Shown: in pieces, positions 17,379 through 25,220 of the stretch
Layout of the letters: each line of letters starts with the position of its first letter
Position numbering within the stretch: position 1 is the first letter of the stretch
NCBI GenBank assembly: GCA_964526295.1
Contig: CAZGKW010000013.1
Location: 31,468 to 95,467 of the forward strand
DNA from: CAZGKW01 sp964526295
GTDB taxonomy: Bacteria > Planctomycetota > Phycisphaerae > FEN-1346
DNA length: 64,000 nucleotides
Direction: 5' to 3'
Program-made: the position numbers and the translations under genes
The notes under the pieces: model-generated
Databases searched by the model: none
Told to the model about the DNA's origin: nothing
What the model saw: the letters and a program-made list of their open reading frames with translations, nothing else

Positions 17379-18803
17379 CTATTCCGACGGCAGCAGGTCG
17401 ATGGGCTCGCCCGCCTCGAACGCCCGCATGACCTTCTCGGCGGCGTCGCGCGTGGAGATGACGGGGTAGCGCGGCGGGTCCGTGACGCCCCGCTTCGCCA
17501 GGAGCCGGGCCACCAGGAGCCTCACCTGCTGGGCCCCGTTGGTCGCATCGCCGAGGATTCGCATCGACTCCTGGGCCGAGTGGAAGCCCATCCCGTTGTT
17601 CGAGCCGATGAAGTCCCAGCGGAACTGGGCGTGACGGAGCATCCGGCGGGCCTCGGCCAGCTCCTCGTCTCCGACGCCCGCCTGCATCGCCGCCGCCACG
17701 TCGAAGTGGGCCTTCACCAGGGCGTCCTCGGTCTGGAGCGTGGCGTTCTCGACCTTGTCCTGGATGCCATAGACGCGGGTGCGGACCTCCTCCTCGCTCC
17801 ACCGGTGGCACACCGCGCAGCTCTTGGCGATGTTCAGCAAGGGGCTGCGGACGTGGTGGTCGGTGAACTTGACGCCGCCCTCGGTCCGGTAGGGCATGTG
17901 GCAGTCGGCACAGGACACGTCGCGATAGCTGTGGATGCCCGTCGACCACAGCTCGTAGTCCGGGTGCTGGGCCTTGACGATCGGCGTCTTCGAGATGGCG
18001 TGGGTGAAGTCCGAGAAGTCGTACGAATCATAGTAGTCGATGATCTCGTCGATCCGGAGCCCGTTCTTCCAGGGGAACGTCAGGTAGGTCTTGTCCTTGA
18101 AGTAGTACTCGACGTGGCACTGAGCGCAGACGAGCGACCGCATCTCCTGATGGTCGGCCTGGTCGACGTCCCGACCCATGGCCTCGAAGGCCTCCCGAAG
18201 CGCCGGCCGCGTGATCCGCAGGTTCATCGTCTTGGGGTCGTGGCAGTCCTGGCAGCCGATCGAGTGGGTGATCTCGTCCGCCAGGTCCATGAACGGCGTC
18301 TCGTAGAACGCCGCCACGCCGAGCCGGTCCATCATCCGCGGCACGTCGGTGCTTTTGCAGGTCCAGCAGGTGGCGGGCGTCGCCGGGCCCACGCGCTTCG
18401 TGGCCGTCACGTCGCGGATCGAGTACCCGTGGCCCCGGGCCTGCTGGTAGTCTTTGCTGAAGCTGTAGCCGGTCCAGAGGATGACCAGCCGGGGGTCTTC
18501 GTCGAGGTAGTCCCTGGGGAACGCGCCCCCGTAGCGGGTCCGGGTGTCGGTGATGCGCGTCTCGAGGAAGGTCTCGTATTCGCGGGGATAGTTCTCGCCC
18601 CAGACGGCGTTATCGGGCTCCCACCGGTCGATGGGCTTCAGGACGAGGGCCGGCCGCTGGGCCTCCCAGCGTCGCTCCATGATCGAGACGGCCAGCATCC
18701 CGAGCAGCGCAACGACCCCCGCCGCCAGGATGAAGACCACCGGCCCGACCCAGCGGGGGGCTCGGCTGCTGTGGGACGGCTGTTCAGACGGCTCAGGGCC
18801 CAT
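17379..18803 (-). CDS. nrfA: Ammonia-forming cytochrome c nitrite reductase
   Basis: NrfA reduces nitrite to ammonium with six electrons in the periplasm. The 474-residue protein has an N-terminal membrane segment (~20-42) and five haem motifs: the catalytic CWTCK with Lys instead of His (146-150), then CQDCH (184-188), CAQCH (226-230), CADCH (298-302) and CAVCH (329-333). Active-site Tyr and Gln/His are in CAQCHVEYY and KAQHPDY. The ATG at 18803 lies inside the end of nrfH (11-base overlap), as usual for nrfHA. It may serve respiratory ammonification or nitrite/NO detoxification; the sequence cannot tell which. Confidence 0.96.
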   Translation of the reverse strand: MGPEPSEQPSHSSRAPRWVGPVVFILAAGVVALLGMLAVSIMERRWEAQRPALVLKPIDRWEPDNAVWGENYPREYETFLETRITDTRTRYGGAFPRDYLDEDPRLVILWTGYSFSKDYQQARGHGYSIRDVTATKRVGPATPATCWTCKSTDVPRMMDRLGVAAFYETPFMDLADEITHSIGCQDCHDPKTMNLRITRPALREAFEAMGRDVDQADHQEMRSLVCAQCHVEYYFKDKTYLTFPWKNGLRIDEIIDYYDSYDFSDFTHAISKTPIVKAQHPDYELWSTGIHSYRDVSCADCHMPYRTEGGVKFTDHHVRSPLLNIAKSCAVCHRWSEEEVRTRVYGIQDKVENATLQTEDALVKAHFDVAAAMQAGVGDEELAEARRMLRHAQFRWDFIGSNNGMGFHSAQESMRILGDATNGAQQVRLLVARLLAKRGVTDPPRYPVISTRDAAEKVMRAFEAGEPIDLLPSE

Positions 18804-19383
18804 CGGGCGCTCCTTCCTTCAGCCAGTCCAGCCCGGCCGACGGAAGCTCCGGCCGACGGACGTGGGGCGATGAGGACAGGCTCCGGGCCCGCCCGTGGAC
18901 CTCCTGGTGGCAGTCCCAGCAGGTCCGCTCCTCGGCTTCCGCCAGCCGGACCATGGTGAGCTGGTCCAGGTGGCACCGGACGCAGTTCGCCTGGACCACC
19001 GGCACGGCCTCCTCCGAGAGGCGCAGGACCTGGGGCTCGAGGCGGAACGTGAACACATAGGAATGCTTCATCCCATCGTACGCCTTGAACGCCCACGCCG
19101 CCACGGGGTTCGCGTGCGGCACGTGACAGTCGTTGCACACGGCGTCGCGGGCGTGGCTGCCCCGCTGCCACGTCGCGTACGAGTTCATCATGACGTGACA
19201 GTTGATGCAGGTCTCGGGGGCGTCGGAGAGGTAAGAGGTGGCGTTGGCGATCCGGGCGACCACGACGGCCGCACCCGCTGCCGCTCCCAGCAGGGCGAAG
19301 ATACCCAGCCGCGCGCCGCGGCCCAGGGGAGCCAGCGTCAGCCGGTCCCCGGATCGCCGCCCGGCTGTCGTCGAGCCTGCCAT
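18793..19383 (-). CDS. nrfH: NrfH tetrahaem quinol dehydrogenase
   Basis: NrfH anchors NrfA in the membrane and feeds it electrons from menaquinol. The 196-residue protein has one N-terminal transmembrane helix (~26-44) and four CxxCH haem motifs: CINCH (59-63), CNDCH (83-87), CVRCH (134-138) and CWDCH (155-159). The first is followed by VMM, giving the Met typical of the unusual NrfH haem 1. It starts four bases after the mobBA stop, so nrfHA seem to be the distal genes of the molybdopterin operon, an unusual pairing since NrfA needs no molybdenum. Confidence 0.94.
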   Translation of the reverse strand: MAGSTTAGRRSGDRLTLAPLGRGARLGIFALLGAAAGAAVVVARIANATSYLSDAPETCINCHVMMNSYATWQRGSHARDAVCNDCHVPHANPVAAWAFKAYDGMKHSYVFTFRLEPQVLRLSEEAVPVVQANCVRCHLDQLTMVRLAEAEERTCWDCHQEVHGRARSLSSSPHVRRPELPSAGLDWLKEGAPDGP

Positions 19384-19387
19384 GAGC

Positions 19388-20470
19388 TCAATTCTCGGAT
19401 GCGCCCGACGGCCTTGTCAAGCGGTCCCGCAATTCGTCCTCGGTGTTGACGTTGATCCAGGCACCGCGAAGGCGCTGCGGCGGCTCCGGCGTGAGGACCT
19501 TCGGATGGCCCGCCAGGCGCGACGGTGTGAACCGCCCCGCCGCAGCCAACTCCTCCAGGAGCAGCCGGCCCCGGAGGTCGTAGTGCGCAAGGAGCGGCTC
19601 CGCCGTGCGGCGCCCGGACAGGCGCGGCAGCGTGGCCCAGACGCCCGGCCGGCGGGTATCGAGCAGCCACTCGAGCGCCACGGGCCCCATCTCGGGCAGG
19701 TCGCAAGCGGCCATGAGCCACGTCGAGCCCGGTGCCCAGCGCATCGCCGCCAGGAGCCCGGCCATCGGCCCGTCGACGCCCGGCGCGTCCGGAAGCCTCT
19801 CCGATGCGGTCAGCCCGGGCGGCAGGTCCCCGACGCCCAGGACCACGACGCGCTCCACCTTGCTTCCGAGCACCTCCATCGTCCGTTCGAGCCACGTCCG
19901 ACCGCCCGTCTCGATCAGGTGCTTGGGACGGCCCATGCGTGTGCTCCGGCCGCCGATCAACACGCCGCCATAGACCGGCGGACGCCGCCAGACTTCCGGC
20001 AGCCAACCGTCGAGGGTATCAAGGACGGCCTCGACCCGGTCGGCATCGCGTCGGAGCGTCGCCACGACCGGGCCGATCTCGGGGGGCGCCGCGGATTCGC
20101 CTTCGCCCAGGAGCCAGACCTTCGGCCAGCCCAGGGGCTTGCGGCCCTCGACCAGCACCAGGTCGTACCGCCGGCCCAGCTCGATCAGGCCGAGCGGCAT
20201 CCCCGGGCGGCCGGCATGCCCTTGGCGGCCGGCGGGATGCGTCCGGGCGAAGCCCTGCTCCTCCGAGCCGATGAACACGTCCGCTCCCGTGCGAAAGAAG
20301 CGGTCGCTGTCCTTTCCGAGGCGGTCGACGTCGAGATGCCCGGCGCCGGGCTTGGCCACGGCGACCGCCAGCCCGCGGCCGGCGAACCGGGAAGCGACGG
20401 CCTCGATGACGGTGGTCTTGCCGGAATCGTGGTGGCCGAAGATGCCGAAGACGGGCAGGTCAGCGAGCAT
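19388..20470 (-). CDS. MobB-MobA fusion: molybdopterin-guanine dinucleotide synthesis
   Basis: This 360-residue protein joins two normally separate proteins. Residues ~1-165 are MobB, a GTPase-like adaptor with the P-loop GHHDSGKTT. Residues ~168-355 are MobA, the guanylyltransferase that adds GMP to Mo-molybdopterin, with the nucleotide motif LIGGRSTRMGRPKH and MAACDLPEM for the metal-binding Asp. The bis-MGD product is what FdhA needs. Its start overlaps the preceding MOSC-mogA gene by 11 bases. Confidence 0.92.
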   Translation of the reverse strand: MLADLPVFGIFGHHDSGKTTVIEAVASRFAGRGLAVAVAKPGAGHLDVDRLGKDSDRFFRTGADVFIGSEEQGFARTHPAGRQGHAGRPGMPLGLIELGRRYDLVLVEGRKPLGWPKVWLLGEGESAAPPEIGPVVATLRRDADRVEAVLDTLDGWLPEVWRRPPVYGGVLIGGRSTRMGRPKHLIETGGRTWLERTMEVLGSKVERVVVLGVGDLPPGLTASERLPDAPGVDGPMAGLLAAMRWAPGSTWLMAACDLPEMGPVALEWLLDTRRPGVWATLPRLSGRRTAEPLLAHYDLRGRLLLEELAAAGRFTPSRLAGHPKVLTPEPPQRLRGAWINVNTEDELRDRLTRPSGASEN

Positions 20471-21449
20471 GCCCGCCCTCCGCCGGGCTCGACCGGGCCG
20501 GCGCGGCAGGTCGCCCGCACTCGCTCGGATCGCCCCGGAGCTTCGCCAGGCCGTGCCCGAGGGCCGGCAGGACGGCCTCCAGGTTCTCGACGGCCCCCCG
20601 CTCCGAGCCGGGCAGGTTCAGGATGAGCGCCGAACCGCGGATGCCCGACGAGCCGCGCGACAGCATGGCGTGCGGCGTCTTGGCCAGCGACGCCGCCCGC
20701 ATCGCCTCGTCCAGGCCGGGCGTCGGCCGATCCAGGACCTGACGGGTGGCCTCCGGGGTCACGTCGCGGGGGGCGAAGCCCGTGCCCCCCACCGCCGCCA
20801 CGAGGTCGATACTGTGCCCGTCGGCATAGTGCCGGAGCCGGTCGGCAATCCGGTCGACCTCGTCGGGCAAGACCTCCGTGCAGTAGACGTGGGCGCCGAG
20901 ATCGTCTTCGAGCCGCCGGGCGACGGCCGGGCCGGCCGTGTCGGCCGCCTCGCCTCGCGAGCAGCGGTCGCTGATCGTCAGGACGACCGCCTGGAACCGA
21001 TCGCGCTCCACGAGTTTCAGGACCGCCGCTTCGTCGCCCGGCCGGACCGTCCCGCCGCTTTCGACCCGGGCGAACAGGCCCAGCCGCGGCATGATGCAGT
21101 CGCCCGTCAGGCGGCCGATGGCACACGGCGCGTGACAGACCTTGCCGATCTGGGTGATGGAGAGGACCACGTCTCGGCCCAGCCGGAGCCGCGTTCCGAG
21201 CCCCAGCGCCGAGAGTTCGATGCCTGAGAGGACGACGTTCTCAGCGAACGCCCCCGGCGTCAGGTCCGGCAGGCCGGCCTCGCGGACCGCCTGGATGTCT
21301 TCGTCGGCGAGGAGGCTGACCTGGCGGTGCCAGGGGCCGGCGTGGGCGTCGCCTATGATGCCGTGGTCGGGGCGGAAGACGGCCGCCTCCACAGGGCGCT
21401 TCTGGACGCCGGTGACCTCGCTCGTGCAGAGGGCCTCAGCCCTGGCCAT
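20460..21449 (-). CDS. MOSC domain fused to MogA/MoaB-type molybdopterin adenylyltransferase
   Basis: This 329-residue fusion has an N-terminal MOSC domain (~1-145; segments GIIGDAHAG, GAFAENVVLSG, ITQIGKVCHAPC), a fold used for sulfur transfer to Mo cofactors. The C-terminal MogA/MoaB domain (~150-310; VVLTISDRCSRGEAADTAGP, AVGGTGFAPRDVTPEA, LPGSERGAVENL) adenylates molybdopterin before MoeA acts. A MOSC-MogA chain could couple cofactor adenylation with sulfur loading. It overlaps moaC upstream (14 bases) and mobBA downstream (11 bases). Confidence 0.9.
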   Translation of the reverse strand: MARAEALCTSEVTGVQKRPVEAAVFRPDHGIIGDAHAGPWHRQVSLLADEDIQAVREAGLPDLTPGAFAENVVLSGIELSALGLGTRLRLGRDVVLSITQIGKVCHAPCAIGRLTGDCIMPRLGLFARVESGGTVRPGDEAAVLKLVERDRFQAVVLTISDRCSRGEAADTAGPAVARRLEDDLGAHVYCTEVLPDEVDRIADRLRHYADGHSIDLVAAVGGTGFAPRDVTPEATRQVLDRPTPGLDEAMRAASLAKTPHAMLSRGSSGIRGSALILNLPGSERGAVENLEAVLPALGHGLAKLRGDPSECGRPAAPARSSPAEGGHAR

Positions 21450-21939
21450 GCCCGCCCTCCTCGCGGACCCAATGGCCCGACTTGCCGCCCTCCTTCTCGA
21501 GGAGCCGGACCTGGCTGATCTCGACGCCCGGCCCGGCCGACTTCACCATGTCGTAGACCGTCAGGGCCGCCACCGACGCCGCCACCATCGCCTCCATCTC
21601 GACCCCCGTGCGGGCCTCCGTCGCGACCCGGGCCACGATGTGGACGCGGCCGCCGGAGAGCGTCGTGTCGCAATCGACGGCGTCGAGCGTCAGCGTGTGG
21701 CACAGGGGTATGAGGGTGGCGGTGTGCTTGGCGGCGGTGATGCCGGCGAGGCGGGCCGTGTCGAGGACATTGCCCTTGGCCATGCCGCCGTGCCTTCGGA
21801 TCCGTTCCTCGATATCCGAGCCGATGGTGATCCAGGCCTCCGCGACGGCGCGGCGCCTCGTCACGGGTTTGCCTCCGACGTTGACCATTCGGGCCTCGCC
21901 GCCGGGCGCCAGGTGGTTCAGGCCGGACGATTCGCTCAT
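21436..21939 (-). CDS. moaC: Cyclic pyranopterin monophosphate synthase
   Basis: MoaC converts the MoaA product to cyclic pyranopterin monophosphate, the first stable precursor of molybdopterin. The 167-residue length and the segments ARMVNVGGKPVTRR, KGNVLDTARLAGI, IPLCHTLTLD (with the conserved His) and GVEMEAMVAAS are typical. It follows moaA on the same strand after an 84-base gap. MoaD and MoaE, needed for the next step, are not in this window. Confidence 0.95.
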   Translation of the reverse strand: MSESSGLNHLAPGGEARMVNVGGKPVTRRRAVAEAWITIGSDIEERIRRHGGMAKGNVLDTARLAGITAAKHTATLIPLCHTLTLDAVDCDTTLSGGRVHIVARVATEARTGVEMEAMVAASVAALTVYDMVKSAGPGVEISQVRLLEKEGGKSGHWVREEGGHGQG

Positions 21940-22023
21940 CTCTCACCCCCAGTGGAAAGGTGCGGTCGGTACCCCGTCCCCAGCCGCACTCATGATCACA
22001 CCCCGGCGGGTGGGGACTTCCGT

Positions 22024-23049
22024 CTATCCGCCGATGCCGGCCATAAGTTGCTGGTCGGCGAAGCGCCGGCCGGCCCGCTTGAGGCCGAGGGCCTCCTCGA
22101 CGGCGTCGGCCAGGGCTGCTTCGTAGGTCGGCCCCCGGGCCCGAAGGAGGGGCCGGACGTCGATCCCCTCCGGCCGCGCCAGGCACCCCAGAAGCCGCCC
22201 CGTCGCCGTCAGCCGGAGCCGGCGGCAATCGCCGCAGAACGGCGCCGTGCACGGCGAGATGAAGCCGATGCGGCCCGTGCGGCCGTCCGCGTCGCGGGCC
22301 AGGAAGTCGCGGCTCGACGCCCCGGGCTCGCGCGGGAGCGGCTCCAGTGCCAACTCCTCCGCGAGCCGCGCCCGGACCTCGCCGCTCGGGACGAGCCAAT
22401 CCCGATGCCGCCCGGCTGCCGCACCGATCGGCATCACCTCCAGGAACCGCACGGGGCAGCCCCGCTCCAGGCCGTAGCGGGCCATGCGGACGACCTCGTC
22501 CTGATTGATGCCGCGGAGGACCACCATGTTGAGCTTCACGGGCCGGAGCCCGGCCCCGAGGGCGGCGTCGATACCGGCCAGTGCATCGGCCAGGCGCCCG
22601 CCTCGCGTCAACTCACGATAGACCTGCGGGTCGAGCGTGTCGAGGCTGACGTTGACCCGTCGAACCCCCGTCCGGCGGAGGTCAGCAGCCAGGTCGGCCA
22701 GCCGCACGCCGTTGGTCGTCAGCGCCAGGTCGGGAAGCCCCATCGCCCCGAGAGCGGCGACGAAGTCGACGATGCCGCGCCGAATGAGCGGCTCGCCGCC
22801 CGTGATGCGGACTTTTGACACTCCCAATCGGGCGCGAACGATGCGGACGAAGTCGGCCACCTCCTCGTACCGAAGCACGTCCTCATGACGGCCCATCGAG
22901 GCCCCTTCGGGGGGGAGGCAGTAGAGGCACCGCAGGTCGCACCGGTCGGTCACGGAGAGACGCAGCGTCAGCGGGGCCGGTGATCGGCCGGCCTGTCCTT
23001 GCCCGGCTTCGGGCACGGACCCGAGCTTGTTGCCCGACGTCCTGTCCAT
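22024..23049 (-). CDS. moaA: GTP 3',8-cyclase
   Basis: MoaA is the radical SAM enzyme that starts molybdopterin synthesis from GTP. The 341-residue protein has the radical SAM cluster motif CDLRCLYC near the N-terminus, the SAM-binding ITGGEPLIRRG, the second cluster motif CTAPFCGDCRRLRLTATG in the C-terminal half, and the conserved C-terminal double glycine (MAGIGG). ATG 23049 is chosen because upstream codons of the longer frame have non-coding composition and a TATAAT box lies just upstream. It is the first gene of the leftward moa-mob-nrf run. Confidence 0.94.
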   Translation of the reverse strand: MDRTSGNKLGSVPEAGQGQAGRSPAPLTLRLSVTDRCDLRCLYCLPPEGASMGRHEDVLRYEEVADFVRIVRARLGVSKVRITGGEPLIRRGIVDFVAALGAMGLPDLALTTNGVRLADLAADLRRTGVRRVNVSLDTLDPQVYRELTRGGRLADALAGIDAALGAGLRPVKLNMVVLRGINQDEVVRMARYGLERGCPVRFLEVMPIGAAAGRHRDWLVPSGEVRARLAEELALEPLPREPGASSRDFLARDADGRTGRIGFISPCTAPFCGDCRRLRLTATGRLLGCLARPEGIDVRPLLRARGPTYEAALADAVEEALGLKRAGRRFADQQLMAGIGG

Positions 23050-23091
23050 GGAAGAAGCACCCCGATTGGCCGCCGCCCTGCGACCGCGGTT

Positions 23092-23097
23092 ATTATA
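23092..23097 (-). promoter_or_regulatory. TATAAT -10 element upstream of moaA
   Basis: Read leftward, a perfect TATAAT lies 43 bases before the moaA ATG, preceded by TGGG, close to an extended -10. This is conspicuous in such GC-rich DNA. No clear -35 box is seen at 16-18 bases (GTGCAA or TGCAAA are the candidates), so the promoter may depend on the -10 region or an activator. Confidence 0.5.
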
Positions 23098-23246
23098 CCC
23101 ATTCGTGGGGGCATTTGCACCCCCGTCCCGGGGGAAGTTTCCGGTCACCACCCGGTGGGACGCGAGCGGCCGGAACGGGGGCCTGACCCGGGGGCATCGA
23201 AAGGCCTTGACCGCACCGGAAAACGGGCGAGAATGGGTCACCCGCC

Positions 23247-25220
23247 ATGGCCGCCGAGACCACAACCCTTGACGTCCGCGCCACGGGCGACGTGTCGCCT
23301 GAGGCGGAGAGCGATGCGCCCGCGAGCCGCCCCGGTCCCGGCAGGGCGGCCCGTCGAGGGGGCACGCCGGGACGGGACTCCCAGCCGCTGAGCGTCCTGT
23401 TCGACCTCGGTCATCCGGCCCACTTCCACCTGTTCCATCACACGATCGCCGCCCTGAAGGAGGCGGGCCACCGCGTTCGGATCATCGCCCGGCAGAAGGA
23501 CTGCCTGCCCGACCTGCTCGACCGGTCGGGGTGGGACTACGAGCTGGTGCCCCGGCCCCGGAAAGGCCTTGCGGCCCTGGCGGCCGAGCAGTTCCACGTC
23601 CTGGCCAGGATCTGCGCCCTGGCGGCCCGGAAGCCGGTCGACCTCATGATCGGAACGTCGGTCGTGATCGGCCTGGCCTCGCGCCTGACAGGGGCGACGT
23701 CTCTGGTGTTCTGCGAAGACGACCAGGACGTGGTGCCCCTGTTCGCCCAGTTGGCCTACTCGCCCGCCCACTTCGTCGTCACGCCGCGGTCGTTGAAAAA
23801 GGAGAACCACGGCCGGAAGCACCTGACGTACCCGGGGTACCAGGAGCTGGCGTACCTGCATCCGGACCTGTACCGGCCATCGCCGGACGTCCTGGAGAGG
23901 CTGGGCGTCGAGCCGGGCGAGCGGTACTTCATCGTCCGCCTGGTCGCCCTTCGAGCCCATCACGACATCGGACAGCAGGGCCTGAGCCACGCCCAGGCCC
24001 GGGCGGTGGTCGAGCGGCTGCTCCCCCACGGCCGGGTGTTCCTGAGCGTCGAGGGCGACGTGCCCGAGGACCTTCGGTCGCACCTGCTGCCCACGCCCGT
24101 CGACCGCATCTTCGACGTCATGCACTACGCCGACATGATCGTCGGCGACAGCCAGACGATGACTATCGAGGCGGCCGTCCTGGGGACGCCGGCCCTGAGG
24201 TGCAACACGTTCGTGGGGCGTCTGAGCGTCCTGGAGGAGCTCGAGCATCGGTACGGCCTGACCGTGGGCATCCACCCGCGCGACTTCCCGCGGCTCCTGG
24301 AGCAGGTCGACCGCTGGCTGGCGACGGACGACCTCAAGGCCGTCTGGGAGCGGCGACGACAGGGCTTGCTGGCCGAGTCGGTCAACCTGACGGACTGGAC
24401 GCTCGGGTTGGTCGACTCGCTGGCCGAGAAGCGGCGACGCGCCCATGAGGTGCCCCCCTCCCGGGGCCGGTCCACGTTCGGTGCGGAGCGCGAAACCGTC
24501 CGCCTGGAGCCGTTCGGAAGCCACGCCCGCCAGGAGAAATACGCCACCCGCAACCCGGTTGAGCGGTGGCTGATCCGCAATTTCTTCGACGAGCTGGAGA
24601 ACCTGCTCGGCCCTTCCGAAGGATCGATCCTCGACGTCGGGGCCGGCGAAGGCGATGCCTACCGGTTCCTGTCGCCCGCCATCGCGCGGAAGGGCGTCAC
24701 GGCCCTGGAGGTCGACGCGACCTGCTTCCCCCGGATGCGGCGCATCGCCCCGGCCGTCACGCCCGTCCAGGGCGACGTCTACGCCCTGCCGTTTCAGGAC
24801 GCGGCCTTCGACACGGTCATGTGTCTGGAGGTCTTCGAGCACCTGACCGATCCCGGGCGGGCCCTCCAGGAGCTGTTGCGTGTCAGCCGGCGCGGTGTGG
24901 TGCTGAGCGTCCCGTGGGAACCGGTGTGGCGGCTGGGGAACCTCGTGGCGACCCGGTACATCTGGGACCTCGGCAACACGCCCGGACACATCCAGCACTG
25001 GACCCACCGGGGATTCGTCGAGTGGGTGGGTCAGCATGCCCGCGTCCTCGCGGTCCGATGCCCCGTGCCGTGGACGATGGTGCTGGCGTCACCGGTGCAA
25101 CGGCACGACCCGAGCGGCCCTGCCGCCGCTGGCTCGTTGGGAAAACGCGGATTCGATTGGTTCCTCGCGAAGGGGCGGCCACGAGGGGGGCCAAGCCGCA
25201 GCTTCAGGTCCGGTCCGTGA
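23247..25220 (+). CDS. DUF354 glycosyltransferase-like domain fused to a SAM methyltransferase
   Basis: This 657-residue protein has a low-complexity N-terminus (~1-45). A DUF354-like GT-B-type domain follows at ~47-400, with SVLFDLGHPAHFHLF, MHYADMIVGDSQTMT and EAAVLGTPALRCNTF; UDP-GlcNAc-epimerase-like proteins share this fold. A class I methyltransferase occupies ~420-600 (ILDVGAGEGDAYRFL, VMCLEVFEHLTDP). The ATG at 23247 is the first in frame after the moaA divergence point. It probably acts on a surface glycan or glycolipid with the membrane protein it overlaps (GTGA). Substrates are unknown. Confidence 0.75.
   Translation: MAAETTTLDVRATGDVSPEAESDAPASRPGPGRAARRGGTPGRDSQPLSVLFDLGHPAHFHLFHHTIAALKEAGHRVRIIARQKDCLPDLLDRSGWDYELVPRPRKGLAALAAEQFHVLARICALAARKPVDLMIGTSVVIGLASRLTGATSLVFCEDDQDVVPLFAQLAYSPAHFVVTPRSLKKENHGRKHLTYPGYQELAYLHPDLYRPSPDVLERLGVEPGERYFIVRLVALRAHHDIGQQGLSHAQARAVVERLLPHGRVFLSVEGDVPEDLRSHLLPTPVDRIFDVMHYADMIVGDSQTMTIEAAVLGTPALRCNTFVGRLSVLEELEHRYGLTVGIHPRDFPRLLEQVDRWLATDDLKAVWERRRQGLLAESVNLTDWTLGLVDSLAEKRRRAHEVPPSRGRSTFGAERETVRLEPFGSHARQEKYATRNPVERWLIRNFFDELENLLGPSEGSILDVGAGEGDAYRFLSPAIARKGVTALEVDATCFPRMRRIAPAVTPVQGDVYALPFQDAAFDTVMCLEVFEHLTDPGRALQELLRVSRRGVVLSVPWEPVWRLGNLVATRYIWDLGNTPGHIQHWTHRGFVEWVGQHARVLAVRCPVPWTMVLASPVQRHDPSGPAAAGSLGKRGFDWFLAKGRPRGGPSRSFRSGP

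Noticed and set aside
23247..25220. Frameshift joining two separate genes (DUF354 and methyltransferase)
   Set aside because: The frame is continuous with coding-like composition through the linker, so a true fusion is more likely; confirmation in relatives would settle it.
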